From positions 1-64,000 of the forward strand of contig DXFP01000053.1 of assembly GCA_019114385.1 (NCBI GenBank): 64,000 nt of DNA, given 5' to 3'. Source of the DNA: Candidatus Ligilactobacillus excrementigallinarum. Lineage in GTDB: Bacteria > Bacillota > Bacilli > Lactobacillales > Lactobacillaceae. The notes under the pieces were generated by a model. It saw nothing but the letters and a program-made list of their open reading frames with translations, did not search any database and had not been told where the DNA came from. Position numbers and translations under genes: made by a program. Shown here piece by piece: positions 10,196 to 18,457 of the stretch (positions are counted from its first letter, which is position 1; each line of letters starts with the position of its first letter).

Positions 10196-10917
10196 GATAA
10201 TTCCTTGAATTAAATTATATGTTCCGGCAATCAGCATAACGATGTATGCAATTTTGCGGACAGTTTGCATTGAAATTTTTTGTAAAATTCGATTACCAAC
10301 ATAAGTTCCAATTAGGCAACCACCAACCGCACAAATTGAAAATAATGATAATCTATTTGTGAATTGAGTGTAAATTAAATCATTTACAAGTAAGATAATT
10401 GAGGTCAAGAAGAAGTAAGTTTGAATAGTTGCTTGATATGTGATTGGATCATCAATTACTGAATCATAATATGCAACCATTGGTGGCCCACCAACCGCGA
10501 ACAAACCGCCGCTTAATCCACTTAGACTGCCTACACAAGCCTCTGTAAAGATATTTTTTGAAAGCTGAATCTTAGGTGCGAATTTGATTAGATAGATTGC
10601 TAAAATCCATAGAAAGATGCCTAGAAGAAGAGACATAGTTTTAGCAGAGAAATCAACCATTAAGTGAACTCCAATCGTACTTGTGATAAAAGAAAATATT
10701 GCTGGAATAATGATTAAATTCCATTTGATTTTTTTGAAATAACGGATGATAATCGTAATTTGCAAAAAAATACAGGTTAAAACTGAAATCATGGCTGCAT
10801 TTTTGTACGGTAAATCAATGAAATAAATGGAACAAATAGTGATCCAAAACCAAATCCTCCGGTAGTTTGAATTAATGCGGCTAAAAAAGCAATACATGCA
10901 ATAAAAATTAGACTCAT
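10193..10917 (-). pseudogene. TauE/SafE-type membrane permease, frameshifted near the N-terminus
   Basis: TSUP/TauE-SafE proteins are eight-helix transporters for sulfite, sulfonates or related anions. The main frame carries the second-repeat signature GGLFAVGGPPMVAYY and several membrane helices. The expected N-terminus (MSLIF..., then TGGFGFGSLFVPF) is present, but in another frame: starting at ATG 10917 it reads through the first conserved loop and then meets a stop. The frame must shift by one base near 10810–10825 to join LPYKNAAMISV. Losing one TTTA unit from an ATTTATTTACC would explain it. An in-frame start at 10927 exists but would give a nonsense N-terminus. It is either a real pseudogene or a sequencing error. 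Confidence 0.85.
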
Positions 10918-11004
10918 TTAAATTCATTTCCTTTATAAAAATGCTTCAATTTTAATTATAGCATAAAAAATTTAACTAATTTGAAAATTAGGATATTACA
11001 ATTC

Positions 11005-11033
11005 TTGTTTAAAAAAATTGTGTATGATAAAAT
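11005..11033 (+). promoter_or_regulatory. Promoter of the cold-shock gene
   Basis: TTGTTT (11005–11010), a 17-bp spacer and TAAAAT (11028–11033). The predicted 5' leader is only about 20–25 nt, much shorter than the leader of E. coli cspA. Confidence 0.6.
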
Positions 11034-11062
11034 TTCTTTGCGTAAAAGAAAGAAGGTTAACC

Positions 11063-11269
11063 ATGTTACAAGGAACAGTGCATAAATTTGACAAACAAAA
11101 AGGATTTGGTTTTATTACTCCAGACGGTGAAAAGCAGGATTTATTTGTCCACTTTTCGGCAATTAATACACTTGGATTTAAAACACTAAACGAAGGTCAA
11201 AGAGTAGAGTTTGTTGAAGTTGAAGGTAAACGTGGGATGCAAGCAAGTGATGTGCACCCATTAAATTAA
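11063..11269 (+). CDS. Cold-shock domain protein (CspA family)
   Basis: A 68-residue single cold-shock domain that binds single-stranded RNA/DNA and melts RNA structure. RNP1 (KGFGFI) and RNP2 (LFVHFSAI) are both present. I chose ATG 11063 because AGAAGG lies seven bases upstream and [10 protein letters not shown] is a standard Csp N-terminus; an in-frame start at 11018 would add 15 unrelated residues. It is monocistronic by appearance, with its own promoter. Confidence 0.94.
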   Translation: MLQGTVHKFDKQKGFGFITPDGEKQDLFVHFSAINTLGFKTLNEGQRVEFVEVEGKRGMQASDVHPLN

Positions 11270-11306
11270 AATATCTTGGATTTTATCTCCGGCACAAGTT
11301 TTATTG

Positions 11307-11315
11307 TGGTATAAT
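11307..11315 (+). promoter_or_regulatory. Extended -10 promoter of mreB
   Basis: TGGTATAAT gives a perfect extended -10 element (hexamer 11310–11315). No good -35 lies at 17 bp, as expected for extended -10 promoters. Confidence 0.65.
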
Positions 11316-11377
11316 CTTACTAAATGTTAAAATTAAAGATAGTTATAAATAGAAGACGGATGAAGGGATGAGAAAGA

Positions 11378-12376
11378 GTGTTCGGATTTGGTGCGAAAAA
11401 TATCGGAATTGATCTTGGAACCGCAAATACAATTGTATACTCAGAAGGAAAGGGGATTGTTTTAAGAGAACCTTCTGTAGTTGCTAAAAATACTAAAACA
11501 GATGAAATTGTGTCTGTAGGTTCAGAGGCACGTGCAATGATTGGAAGAACACCTGCAAGTATCGTTGCAATTCGTCCAATGAAAGACGGTGTAATTGCAG
11601 ACTATGATACTACTGTTTCAATGATGAAATATTACATTGAAAAATCATTAGAGCCTCATTCAGGAAGACCAGATGTAATGGTCTGTGTACCTAGTGGTGT
11701 TACTGAAGTTGAAAAGCGTGCAGTAATTGATGCTACTAAAGTGGCAGGTGCAAAGGATGCATATGTGATTGAAGAACCATTTGCTGCCGCCATTGGTGCT
11801 GGTCTTCCTGTAATGGATCCTACTGGAAGCATGGTAGTTGACATTGGTGGTGGGACAACAGATGTGGCTACAATTTCATTAGGTGGAATTGTATCAAGCC
11901 GTTCAATTCGAATGGCAGGTGATAAGTTGGATGAAGCAATTATTGCATATGTTCGGTCTCATTATAATTTATTAATTGGAGAACGAACTGCTGAACAACT
12001 GAAAATCGATGTTGCTTCTGCTTCAGTTGAAGCTGCAAAAGAATTAGAAAGTCAGAGTGTTCGTGGACGTGATTTAGTAACAGGATTGCCACAAACAGTT
12101 GAAATTAAACCTGAGGATGTTGCAACTGCAATTCAAGAGGTTGTCCAAGCAATCATTACAGCAATTAAGGAAACTTTGGAAGAAACTTCTCCTGAAATTG
12201 CTGCAGATGTTATTGATCATGGAATCGTGTTAACAGGTGGCGGTGCTCAATTGAGACATTTACCAGAAGTTATCTCAGAAGCCACTAAAGTTCCAGTTTT
12301 TGTTGCTTCAGAACCATTGGATTGTGTTGCTATCGGAACTGGTGAATCATTAAAGAACATCGACGTAATGAAGTAA
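11378..12376 (+). CDS. mreB: Rod-shape-determining actin homologue MreB
   Basis: MreB polymerises on the inner membrane face and directs lateral wall synthesis by the elongasome. The actin-fold nucleotide motifs are visible: phosphate 1 GIDLGTANT near residue 9, phosphate 2 VDIGGGTTD, and the adenosine motif [10 protein letters not shown]. Its 332 residues are typical. The start is GTG 11378, with GAAGGG upstream. mreC and mreD follow, though a strong hairpin separates mreB from mreC. Confidence 0.96.
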   Translation: MFGFGAKNIGIDLGTANTIVYSEGKGIVLREPSVVAKNTKTDEIVSVGSEARAMIGRTPASIVAIRPMKDGVIADYDTTVSMMKYYIEKSLEPHSGRPDVMVCVPSGVTEVEKRAVIDATKVAGAKDAYVIEEPFAAAIGAGLPVMDPTGSMVVDIGGGTTDVATISLGGIVSSRSIRMAGDKLDEAIIAYVRSHYNLLIGERTAEQLKIDVASASVEAAKELESQSVRGRDLVTGLPQTVEIKPEDVATAIQEVVQAIITAIKETLEETSPEIAADVIDHGIVLTGGGAQLRHLPEVISEATKVPVFVASEPLDCVAIGTGESLKNIDVMK

Positions 12377-12386
12377 CACTGACGAT

Positions 12387-12455
12387 GAAAATCGTATCAT
12401 TTTAAGTGGTAGCAAATTAGTGTTCGCCGGTTAAAAAATGATACGGTTTTTATTT
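12387..12455 (+). terminator. Long hairpin/terminator between mreB and mreC
   Basis: AAAATCGTATCATTTT near 12387 pairs with AAAAAATGATACGGTTTTT near 12433, giving about 16 bp with small bulges, and is followed by a T-rich tract. Its place inside the mre operon suggests partial termination, letting mreB be made in excess over mreCD. Confidence 0.75.
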
Positions 12456-12470
12456 TGAGGAGGATTATTA

Positions 12471-13322
12471 ATGCAAAAACCTTTTTTCAATAAGAAACTG
12501 GTAATTACGTTAGTTTCGTTGATTACTGCATTTTTGTTAATTGCATTTTCAATTGTCGTACGAAATGATCGTTCTACTCCATCATTTATTCAAAGTATTG
12601 GAAATAGTGCAGCAGGAGTAGTTGATACGGTTGTAAATGCACCTGCAGAAGGAATCTCAAAATTTACAGGTTCAGTTTCAAATTTAGTGAATACATACCA
12701 GGAAAATGCACAGTTAAAGAAAAAAGTTGATTCAATCAATGCTTTACAAGTTGAAAATGAGACTTTAAAGCAAGAAAATAAGCAATTAAAACAACAACTT
12801 TCTTTGGATAAAAGTTTAACATCATATGACAGTATTTCAGCTTCTGTAATTTCACGTGCTCCTTCTACATGGCAAAATTCAATTGTGATTAGTAAAGGGG
12901 CAAATGCTGGAATTACAAAGGGTTCAGCCGTTTTATCTGATAAAGGAATTATTGGTCGGGTTTCTGAAGTAAATAAAACGAATAGTAAAGTTGAATTACT
13001 AACTACACAAGATGATTCAGCAAACCGGTTTGCTGTTCAATTAATTGATAATGACGGTAACACTGTAAATGGATTGATTACAGATTATAATACTGATACA
13101 AATCAATTAGTAATGGGACAAATCACCTCAAAAGAAAAGGTGAAAAAAGGAACTAAAGTAATTACATCCGGATTAGGTGGAACAACTCCTAAGGGTTTAT
13201 ATGTGGGTACAGTAGCAAAGGTTGTTAATCAAGATGATGGATTGCCAACTAAAATTTATATTAAACCAGCTGCTGATATGACGAACTTAAGTGTTGTTAC
13301 AGTTGCTAAGAGACAAGATTAG
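12471..13322 (+). CDS. mreC: Rod-shape-determining protein MreC
   Basis: MreC is a bitopic elongasome scaffold that activates the PBP2/RodA synthase. The 283-residue product has a membrane helix at about residues 9–27, a coiled coil with heptad Leu/Glu/Lys around residues 70–110, and the C-terminal double beta-barrel region (VISRAPSTWQNSIVISKG onward). A GAGGAGG ribosome-binding site precedes the ATG. It probably forms a unit with mreD, minC and minD. Confidence 0.93.
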   Translation: MQKPFFNKKLVITLVSLITAFLLIAFSIVVRNDRSTPSFIQSIGNSAAGVVDTVVNAPAEGISKFTGSVSNLVNTYQENAQLKKKVDSINALQVENETLKQENKQLKQQLSLDKSLTSYDSISASVISRAPSTWQNSIVISKGANAGITKGSAVLSDKGIIGRVSEVNKTNSKVELLTTQDDSANRFAVQLIDNDGNTVNGLITDYNTDTNQLVMGQITSKEKVKKGTKVITSGLGGTTPKGLYVGTVAKVVNQDDGLPTKIYIKPAADMTNLSVVTVAKRQD

Positions 13323-13333
13323 AGGGGTGCATG

Positions 13334-13846
13334 ATGAGAATTCAAAAAATGCGATACATCTTTCCAATCGGATTGTTTTTAGCAGTTTTTTTAGACGGAA
13401 CATTGACTCATATTTGGTCTGGCTGGATGGTAACTCCTTCAGTTTCAATTGAAAGCCGCTTAGTCATGTTGTGGTTGTTTATGGCTGTATGTTTTGGCGA
13501 TGTGGAACATATTATTCCATGGACAATTTTTGCGGGGTTTGTATATGATATGTTTTATACAGGAATAATTGGCGTATTTTTATTATTATTGCCATTGATG
13601 ATTTATATTACACGATGGATAATTCAATATTTTGAACCATCATTTGTAGTATTTTTATTAATTTATTTGATTGAAATTACACTGTTGCTGTCTCTTGGTT
13701 ACGGAATGAATGTGTTAATTAATCAAACAAATATCTCAGTCATCACATTTATTGGAAGAACACTAGGACCAAGTTTAGCATATAACTTGGCATTCTTTGT
13801 TGTTTTATACTATCCATTGAAAAAAATGTTCCTGAAATATTCCTAG
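13334..13846 (+). CDS. mreD: Rod-shape-determining protein MreD
   Basis: An integral membrane partner of MreC with five or six predicted helices over 170 residues, matching the length and hydrophobicity of MreD. Two ATGs stand in tandem; I chose 13334 rather than 13331 because AGAGGGG is then six bases upstream. Sequence conservation in MreD is low, so the call depends on position after mreC and on topology. Confidence 0.88.
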   Translation: MRIQKMRYIFPIGLFLAVFLDGTLTHIWSGWMVTPSVSIESRLVMLWLFMAVCFGDVEHIIPWTIFAGFVYDMFYTGIIGVFLLLLPLMIYITRWIIQYFEPSFVVFLLIYLIEITLLLSLGYGMNVLINQTNISVITFIGRTLGPSLAYNLAFFVVLYYPLKKMFLKYS

Positions 13847-13861
13847 GAGAGGTGTGAAAAG

Positions 13862-14539
13862 ATGCCAAGCGAAGCCATTTCATTAAAAGGTCATAAAGAT
13901 GGCTATGAATTAGTTTTACATAGTGAGGCTAGTTTTGAACAGATTACTACAGATTTAAAAAAATTACTTGGAAAATTGTATAAAGACAATGCCAAATTTG
14001 ATGCTGATAAAATTGAGTTCAGTATTAAAACTGGGAAACGTTTACTTACAGCTGCAGAAAAAAAGCAAATTGAAGCTCTTTTTGCAGACTATCCGCTTTT
14101 TACCATTCATCGAATTAAAGCAGATGTGCTTTTAAAAGACGATGCAGTAGAAATGATTGAAAAAAATACAATCCATCCAAATGCAGACATTATTCGAAAT
14201 GGACAAGTTAAAACAATTAAGGGTGATGTTTTGTTTACAGGTACAATCCATGAAGGTGGAATTTTACAAGCAACAGGTAATATATATTTACTAGGTAATG
14301 TTGAAGGAATTGTATCTGCAGGTTATCCGGATAATGATAGTGCAGTAATTGTTGGTAATTTAAGTGCTGCACAACAAGTGAGAATTGCAGATTTAGTCAC
14401 AATTTTTGATGATGAAAATCGTGCTGATTCATTTGAACCGGTTGTTTATGTGAATGATTTGCATAAATTATCATATTTGAGATTAGAGGATTTGAAAAAG
14501 TTACGACCTAAGATTTATTCAAAAATTGGAGGACTTTAA
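13862..14539 (+). CDS. minC: Septum site-determining protein MinC
   Basis: MinC inhibits FtsZ polymer assembly away from midcell when recruited by MinD. The N-terminal domain (residues 1–100) is divergent. The C-terminal half has the beta-helical MinC_C pattern, with repeated glycines in GQVKTIKGDVLFTG and GGILQATGNIYLLG. At 225 residues it has normal length. The start follows GAGGTGTGAAAAG. It sits two bases before minD, in the standard mreBCD–minCD order. Confidence 0.93.
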   Translation: MPSEAISLKGHKDGYELVLHSEASFEQITTDLKKLLGKLYKDNAKFDADKIEFSIKTGKRLLTAAEKKQIEALFADYPLFTIHRIKADVLLKDDAVEMIEKNTIHPNADIIRNGQVKTIKGDVLFTGTIHEGGILQATGNIYLLGNVEGIVSAGYPDNDSAVIVGNLSAAQQVRIADLVTIFDDENRADSFEPVVYVNDLHKLSYLRLEDLKKLRPKIYSKIGGL

Positions 14540-14541
14540 TT

Positions 14542-15348
14542 ATGGGAAAATCAATTGTTATTACTTCTGGTAAAGGTGGAGTAGGTAAAACTACTACTTC
14601 TGCTAATCTAGGAACTGCATTAGCCTTGATGGACAAGAAAGTATGTTTGATTGACCTTGATATTGGTTTGCGGAACCTTGATGTAGTATTAGGACTTGAT
14701 AATCGGATTATTTATGACATTGTTGATGTTGCTCAAGGAAGAGCGAAATTGCATCAAGCTTTAATTAAAGATAAGCGATTTAATGATAAACTCTATTTAT
14801 TACCAGCAGCACAAAATACAGATAAAAGTGCCTTGGAACCTGATGAAGTAAAGAGCATTGTAGAAGAGTTAAGGCCTGATTTTGATTATATTTTATTGGA
14901 TTGTCCAGCTGGAATTGAACAAGGCTTCATGAACGCTGTTGCTGGTGCAGATCAGGCAATCGTGGTTTCAACTCCAGAAATTTCTTCAGTGCGGGATGCA
15001 GATCGGGTTGTTGGCTTACTTGAACAACAAGATTTAAAAGAACCGCCAATGTTAATTATTAATCGAATCAAGAAGCACATGGTGAACGACGGTGATATGA
15101 TGGATGTTGATGAAATCACGCATCACTTATCAATTAAGCTATTGGGAATTGTATTTGACGATGAAGAAGTAATTAGTTCATCAAATAAAGGTGAGCCAGT
15201 TGTATTAGATGATAAGAGTATGGCCGGTCAAGGATATCGGAATATTGCACGTCGTCTTGAAGGTCAAACAGTTCCATTAATGTCACTTAAAGAACAAAAG
15301 AAAAAAGGATTCTTTGCTAAAATTGGTGATTGGTTTAAGAAGAAATAA
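14542..15348 (+). CDS. minD: Septum site-determining ATPase MinD
   Basis: A ParA/MinD-family ATPase that positions MinC on the membrane. It has the deviant Walker A motif GKGGVGKTT (residues 10–18), switch I/Walker B segments DLDIGLRNLD and LLDCPAGIE, and a C-terminal lysine-rich amphipathic helix (KKGFFAKIGDWFKKK) that binds membrane. 268 residues. With no MinE in view, DivIVA (35609) is the likely polar partner, as in Bacillus. Confidence 0.96.
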   Translation: MGKSIVITSGKGGVGKTTTSANLGTALALMDKKVCLIDLDIGLRNLDVVLGLDNRIIYDIVDVAQGRAKLHQALIKDKRFNDKLYLLPAAQNTDKSALEPDEVKSIVEELRPDFDYILLDCPAGIEQGFMNAVAGADQAIVVSTPEISSVRDADRVVGLLEQQDLKEPPMLIINRIKKHMVNDGDMMDVDEITHHLSIKLLGIVFDDEEVISSSNKGEPVVLDDKSMAGQGYRNIARRLEGQTVPLMSLKEQKKKGFFAKIGDWFKKK

Positions 15349-15357
15349 TTTAATGTA

Positions 15358-15402
15358 AGATGTAAACAATTTTATAAGTAGTGAATTACATCTATAAAAT
15401 TG
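15358..15402 (+). other. Interleaved complementary arms (possible pseudoknot) after minD
   Basis: AGATGTAA (15358–15365) is complementary to TTACATCT (15386–15393). CAATTTTATA (15367–15376) is complementary to TATAAAATTG (15393–15402). Both are perfect, and the arms interleave in H-type pseudoknot order. The region lies between the minD stop and its terminator. Function is unknown. Confidence 0.5.
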
Positions 15403-15405
15403 GCT

Positions 15406-15434
15406 AAAGGGTGTGTTAATCACACTCTTTTTTA
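15406..15434 (+). terminator. Terminator after minD
   Basis: AAAGGGTGTG pairs with CACACTCTTT (one G·U) across a TTAAT loop, followed by more T. It closes the mre–min operon. Confidence 0.85.
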
Positions 15435-15450
15435 GAGAGGAAAGAATTGA

Positions 15451-16377
15451 ATGGCAGTATCAAAGAAAAAAAGTAGATGGCCTAAAGTCTTTTTAATTAT
15501 TTTATTAGTATTTGTGGTTGTCTTTTTCGGAATTTGCATTTTTTTTATTAACTATGGTTTTGGCAGACATACTAAGAGTCCAGATCAACCAACAAGAGAA
15601 GCGATGGAGTGGCTGGATAAAACGCCTAAACAAACTTGGCATGAAACAGCTGTCGGAAATGATAAAATAAAGTTAGTTGCAACATATGTACCAGCAGCAA
15701 AACAAACGAATAAAACGATTGTAGTTGCACATGGTTGGCGGGAAAATTCTAAATTGATGGCTCGATATATTAAAATGTTTCATCATTTAGGTTATAATGT
15801 ATTAGCTCCTGATGATCGCGGAAGTGGTCGCAGTGGAGGAAAATATTTAGCATTTGGTTGGTTAGATCGCCTGGATTATGTAAAATGGATTCACCAAATT
15901 ATTCAAAAAGAAGGGAAAAATGTTCAAATTGGATTATTTGGAGTAAGTATGGGCGGAGCAACCGTTATGAATGTAAGTGGTGAAAAATTACCGCCGCAAG
16001 TTAAGTGTGTGGTTGAAGATTGTGGATTCAGCAGTGTATACCAAGAATTTGATAATGTGATTACTGATGATTATCATTTACCAGCAACTCCAATTTTACA
16101 AGTTGGTTCTCAAATTGCGAAACCGTTAATTGGTTATGATTTTCGTGATGCAAGTACAGTCAATCAATTATATCACAATCACTTGCCAATTTTCTTCATT
16201 CATGGTGACAGTGATGATTTTGTAAAAACATCGATGGTATATCAAAATTATGACGCAACAGATGCTCCAAAACAAATTTGGATTACAAAGGATACTAGCC
16301 ATGCGCATTCATTGAAGAATCACTATCAAGAATATCAGCAAAAAGTTGGTGCATTTTTTGCAAAATATTTAAAATGA
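15451..16377 (+). CDS. Alpha/beta hydrolase with N-terminal membrane anchor
   Basis: A 308-residue serine hydrolase-fold protein. A hydrophobic segment at about residues 12–33 is a signal anchor or uncleaved signal. Then come HGWRENS (oxyanion region), the nucleophile elbow GVSMGG (Ser near residue 171), an acid in HGDSDDFV and a late catalytic-histidine region (DTSHAHSL). It resembles the YqkD/DUF-type extracytoplasmic hydrolases of lactobacilli. The substrate is unknown. It appears to be monocistronic. Confidence 0.85.
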   Translation: MAVSKKKSRWPKVFLIILLVFVVVFFGICIFFINYGFGRHTKSPDQPTREAMEWLDKTPKQTWHETAVGNDKIKLVATYVPAAKQTNKTIVVAHGWRENSKLMARYIKMFHHLGYNVLAPDDRGSGRSGGKYLAFGWLDRLDYVKWIHQIIQKEGKNVQIGLFGVSMGGATVMNVSGEKLPPQVKCVVEDCGFSSVYQEFDNVITDDYHLPATPILQVGSQIAKPLIGYDFRDASTVNQLYHNHLPIFFIHGDSDDFVKTSMVYQNYDATDAPKQIWITKDTSHAHSLKNHYQEYQQKVGAFFAKYLK

Positions 16378-16401
16378 TCATTTTTTATCGGTAAAAAATT
16401 A

Positions 16402-16410
16402 TGATACAAT
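16402..16410 (+). promoter_or_regulatory. Extended -10 promoter of asnB
   Basis: TGATACAAT gives a TGn extension plus a TACAAT hexamer (16405–16410), about 50 bases before the asnB start. The -35 region is only T-rich. Confidence 0.5.
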
Positions 16411-16458
16411 GATAATTACTGATAATAGAAAATATAAGTGAAGAAGGGTGTTTTATAT

Positions 16459-18345
16459 ATGTGCGGATTTGTTGGATATGTAAATCAAACTGATATCCCT
16501 GAAGATACAATTGTTCATATGGCGAACCGGATTAGACACCGGGGCCCTGATGATGAAGGATATTTTACAGATGAAAATGTTGCAATGGGATTTAGACGAC
16601 TTTCAATTATTGATTTAGATCATGGTCGTCAACCTATGATTAATGATAAGCAAACTAAAGTGTTAACCTTTAACGGTGAAATTTATAACTATAAGGAAAT
16701 TCGTGAAGAATTAATTCAATTAGGTTATCAATTTAAGACAGATGTAGACTCTGAAGTTCTTTTGCATGGTTATGATGCATGGGGACCAAAATTGCTTGAT
16801 AAATTACGTGGAATGTATGCTTTTGTAATTTATGATCAAGAAAAGAATGAAGTTTTTGGTGCACGTGATCACTTTGGAATTAAACCAATGTACTACTATG
16901 ATGATGGTAAGTCATTCTTATGGGCTTCAGAAATCAAAGCATTCTTAGATCATCCAAAATTTGTTAAGGAATTCAATGAAAAACTGCTACCTGTTCACTT
17001 AAGTTTTGAATTTATTCCTTCAAAAGATACGATGTTTAAGCACGTCTACAAGTTATTACCAGGACAATATTTTATTCATCGTAATGGTAATACTGAAATT
17101 TACCAATATTACAAGTTTAATTATGATCACATTGATCAAAATCAAACAGTTGATAAAGATGCTGAAAAGATTAAAGGAATTGTTGACGAATCTGTTAAGG
17201 CTCATATGGTAGCTGATGTTGAAGTTGGTAGTTTCTTATCAAGTGGAGTTGACTCAAGTTTTGTTTTAAATGAAGCTGCGAAATTAAAGCCAGTTCAATC
17301 ATTCTCACTTGGATTTAATAATTCAAAATATAGTGAATTAGATTGGTCAAGCCGTTTTGCTAAGGAAATTGGTCAAAAGAATACTCGAATTACAATGGAT
17401 GGTAATGATTATTTCGATATTTTACCAACTATTATGTATTATATGGATGAACCACTTTCAAACCCATCTGCAATGCAATTGTATTATTTGTCAAAAGAAA
17501 CAAGCAAACATGTTAAAGTTGCATTGTCAGGTGAAGGTGCCGATGAATTCTTTGGTGGTTATAACACATACTTGGAAGCTAAACCATTTGAACGGTATCA
17601 AAAAGTTGTACCTCATTTTTTGAGAAATGCGATGGCAAAAGTTGTTTCAGGTCTTCCACGGTTCCACGGCAAACGTTTCTTAGAACGGGGAGCTCAACCA
17701 TTATATGAACGTTATTACCGTGTAAATTATGTATACAACTATAATGAACGTCAAAAGATCTTGAAAGATAAGAGCTTAAATCTTGATACAGGTGATTACA
17801 CAAAGCACATTTTTGATGAAGTTGCTAACAAGGATGAAATGACTCAAGAACAATACTTTGATATCAATACTTGGCTACCATTTGATATTTTGCACAAAGC
17901 TGATCGAATGAGTATGGCAAATTCATTGGAAGTCCGAACACCATTGGTTGATAAGAAAGTTGCTGAATTTGCTTCTACGATGCCAATTAGCACTCGGATT
18001 CAAGGAAAGGAAACAAAAGTATCATTCCGGAAAGCTGCTGAATCAGAATTGCCTGATCGTGTAGCAAATAAAGAAAAACTTGGTTTCCCATCACCAATTG
18101 CTTCATGGATTAAGGAAGACAAGTTCAGAAAACGAATTGAAGAAGCATTTACTTCTGACGTTGCAAAGAAATTCTTTGATACAGACGCTTTACTTGAAGT
18201 GTTGCAAGAACATATCAATGGAAAATCAAGCATGCAAAAGATTTTTACAATCTATACCTTTATTTTATGGTATCAAGTATACTTCCCAGAAGACACAGAT
18301 GCAGACACAATTGATAAAGTTCAATACACACAACCAATTGATTAA
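16459..18345 (+). CDS. asnB: Glutamine-hydrolysing asparagine synthase (AsnB/AsnH type)
   Basis: The N-terminal class II glutaminase begins MCGFVGY, where Cys2 is the nucleophile after Met removal; this fixes the start at 16459 rather than the in-frame GTG at 16438. The synthetase domain carries the ATP-pyrophosphatase motif SSGVDSS at about residues 260–266 and SGEGADEFFGGY. The length of 628 residues fits the long AsnB class. It lies just before murE, a D-Asp ligase-like gene and an aspartate racemase. In Lactococcus lactis the related AsnH amidates the D-Asp cross-bridge of peptidoglycan, so that role is a real alternative to free asparagine synthesis. The choice between them is inference. 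Confidence 0.88.
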   Translation: MCGFVGYVNQTDIPEDTIVHMANRIRHRGPDDEGYFTDENVAMGFRRLSIIDLDHGRQPMINDKQTKVLTFNGEIYNYKEIREELIQLGYQFKTDVDSEVLLHGYDAWGPKLLDKLRGMYAFVIYDQEKNEVFGARDHFGIKPMYYYDDGKSFLWASEIKAFLDHPKFVKEFNEKLLPVHLSFEFIPSKDTMFKHVYKLLPGQYFIHRNGNTEIYQYYKFNYDHIDQNQTVDKDAEKIKGIVDESVKAHMVADVEVGSFLSSGVDSSFVLNEAAKLKPVQSFSLGFNNSKYSELDWSSRFAKEIGQKNTRITMDGNDYFDILPTIMYYMDEPLSNPSAMQLYYLSKETSKHVKVALSGEGADEFFGGYNTYLEAKPFERYQKVVPHFLRNAMAKVVSGLPRFHGKRFLERGAQPLYERYYRVNYVYNYNERQKILKDKSLNLDTGDYTKHIFDEVANKDEMTQEQYFDINTWLPFDILHKADRMSMANSLEVRTPLVDKKVAEFASTMPISTRIQGKETKVSFRKAAESELPDRVANKEKLGFPSPIASWIKEDKFRKRIEEAFTSDVAKKFFDTDALLEVLQEHINGKSSMQKIFTIYTFILWYQVYFPEDTDADTIDKVQYTQPID

Positions 18346-18354
18346 TTGATTATG

Positions 18355-18400
18355 CCGAATGGATTGATTTTTTAATAAATTAAGTCCATTCGGTTTATTT
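18355..18400 (+). terminator. Terminator between asnB and murE
   Basis: CCGAATGGA (18355–18363) pairs with TCCATTCGG (18385–18393) and is followed by TTTATTTTTATTTT. It suggests that murE and its downstream genes can be expressed separately from asnB. Confidence 0.8.
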
Positions 18401-18457
18401 TTATTTTAAAATATGGAATAATTAGAAAAGAAGTTTATGTTAGTGAAGGTGGATTTG

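Noticed and set aside
10928-10990. Possible extra coding sequence upstream of the permease
   Set aside because: Only AT-rich leader; the conserved N-terminus starts at 10917 in the other frame.
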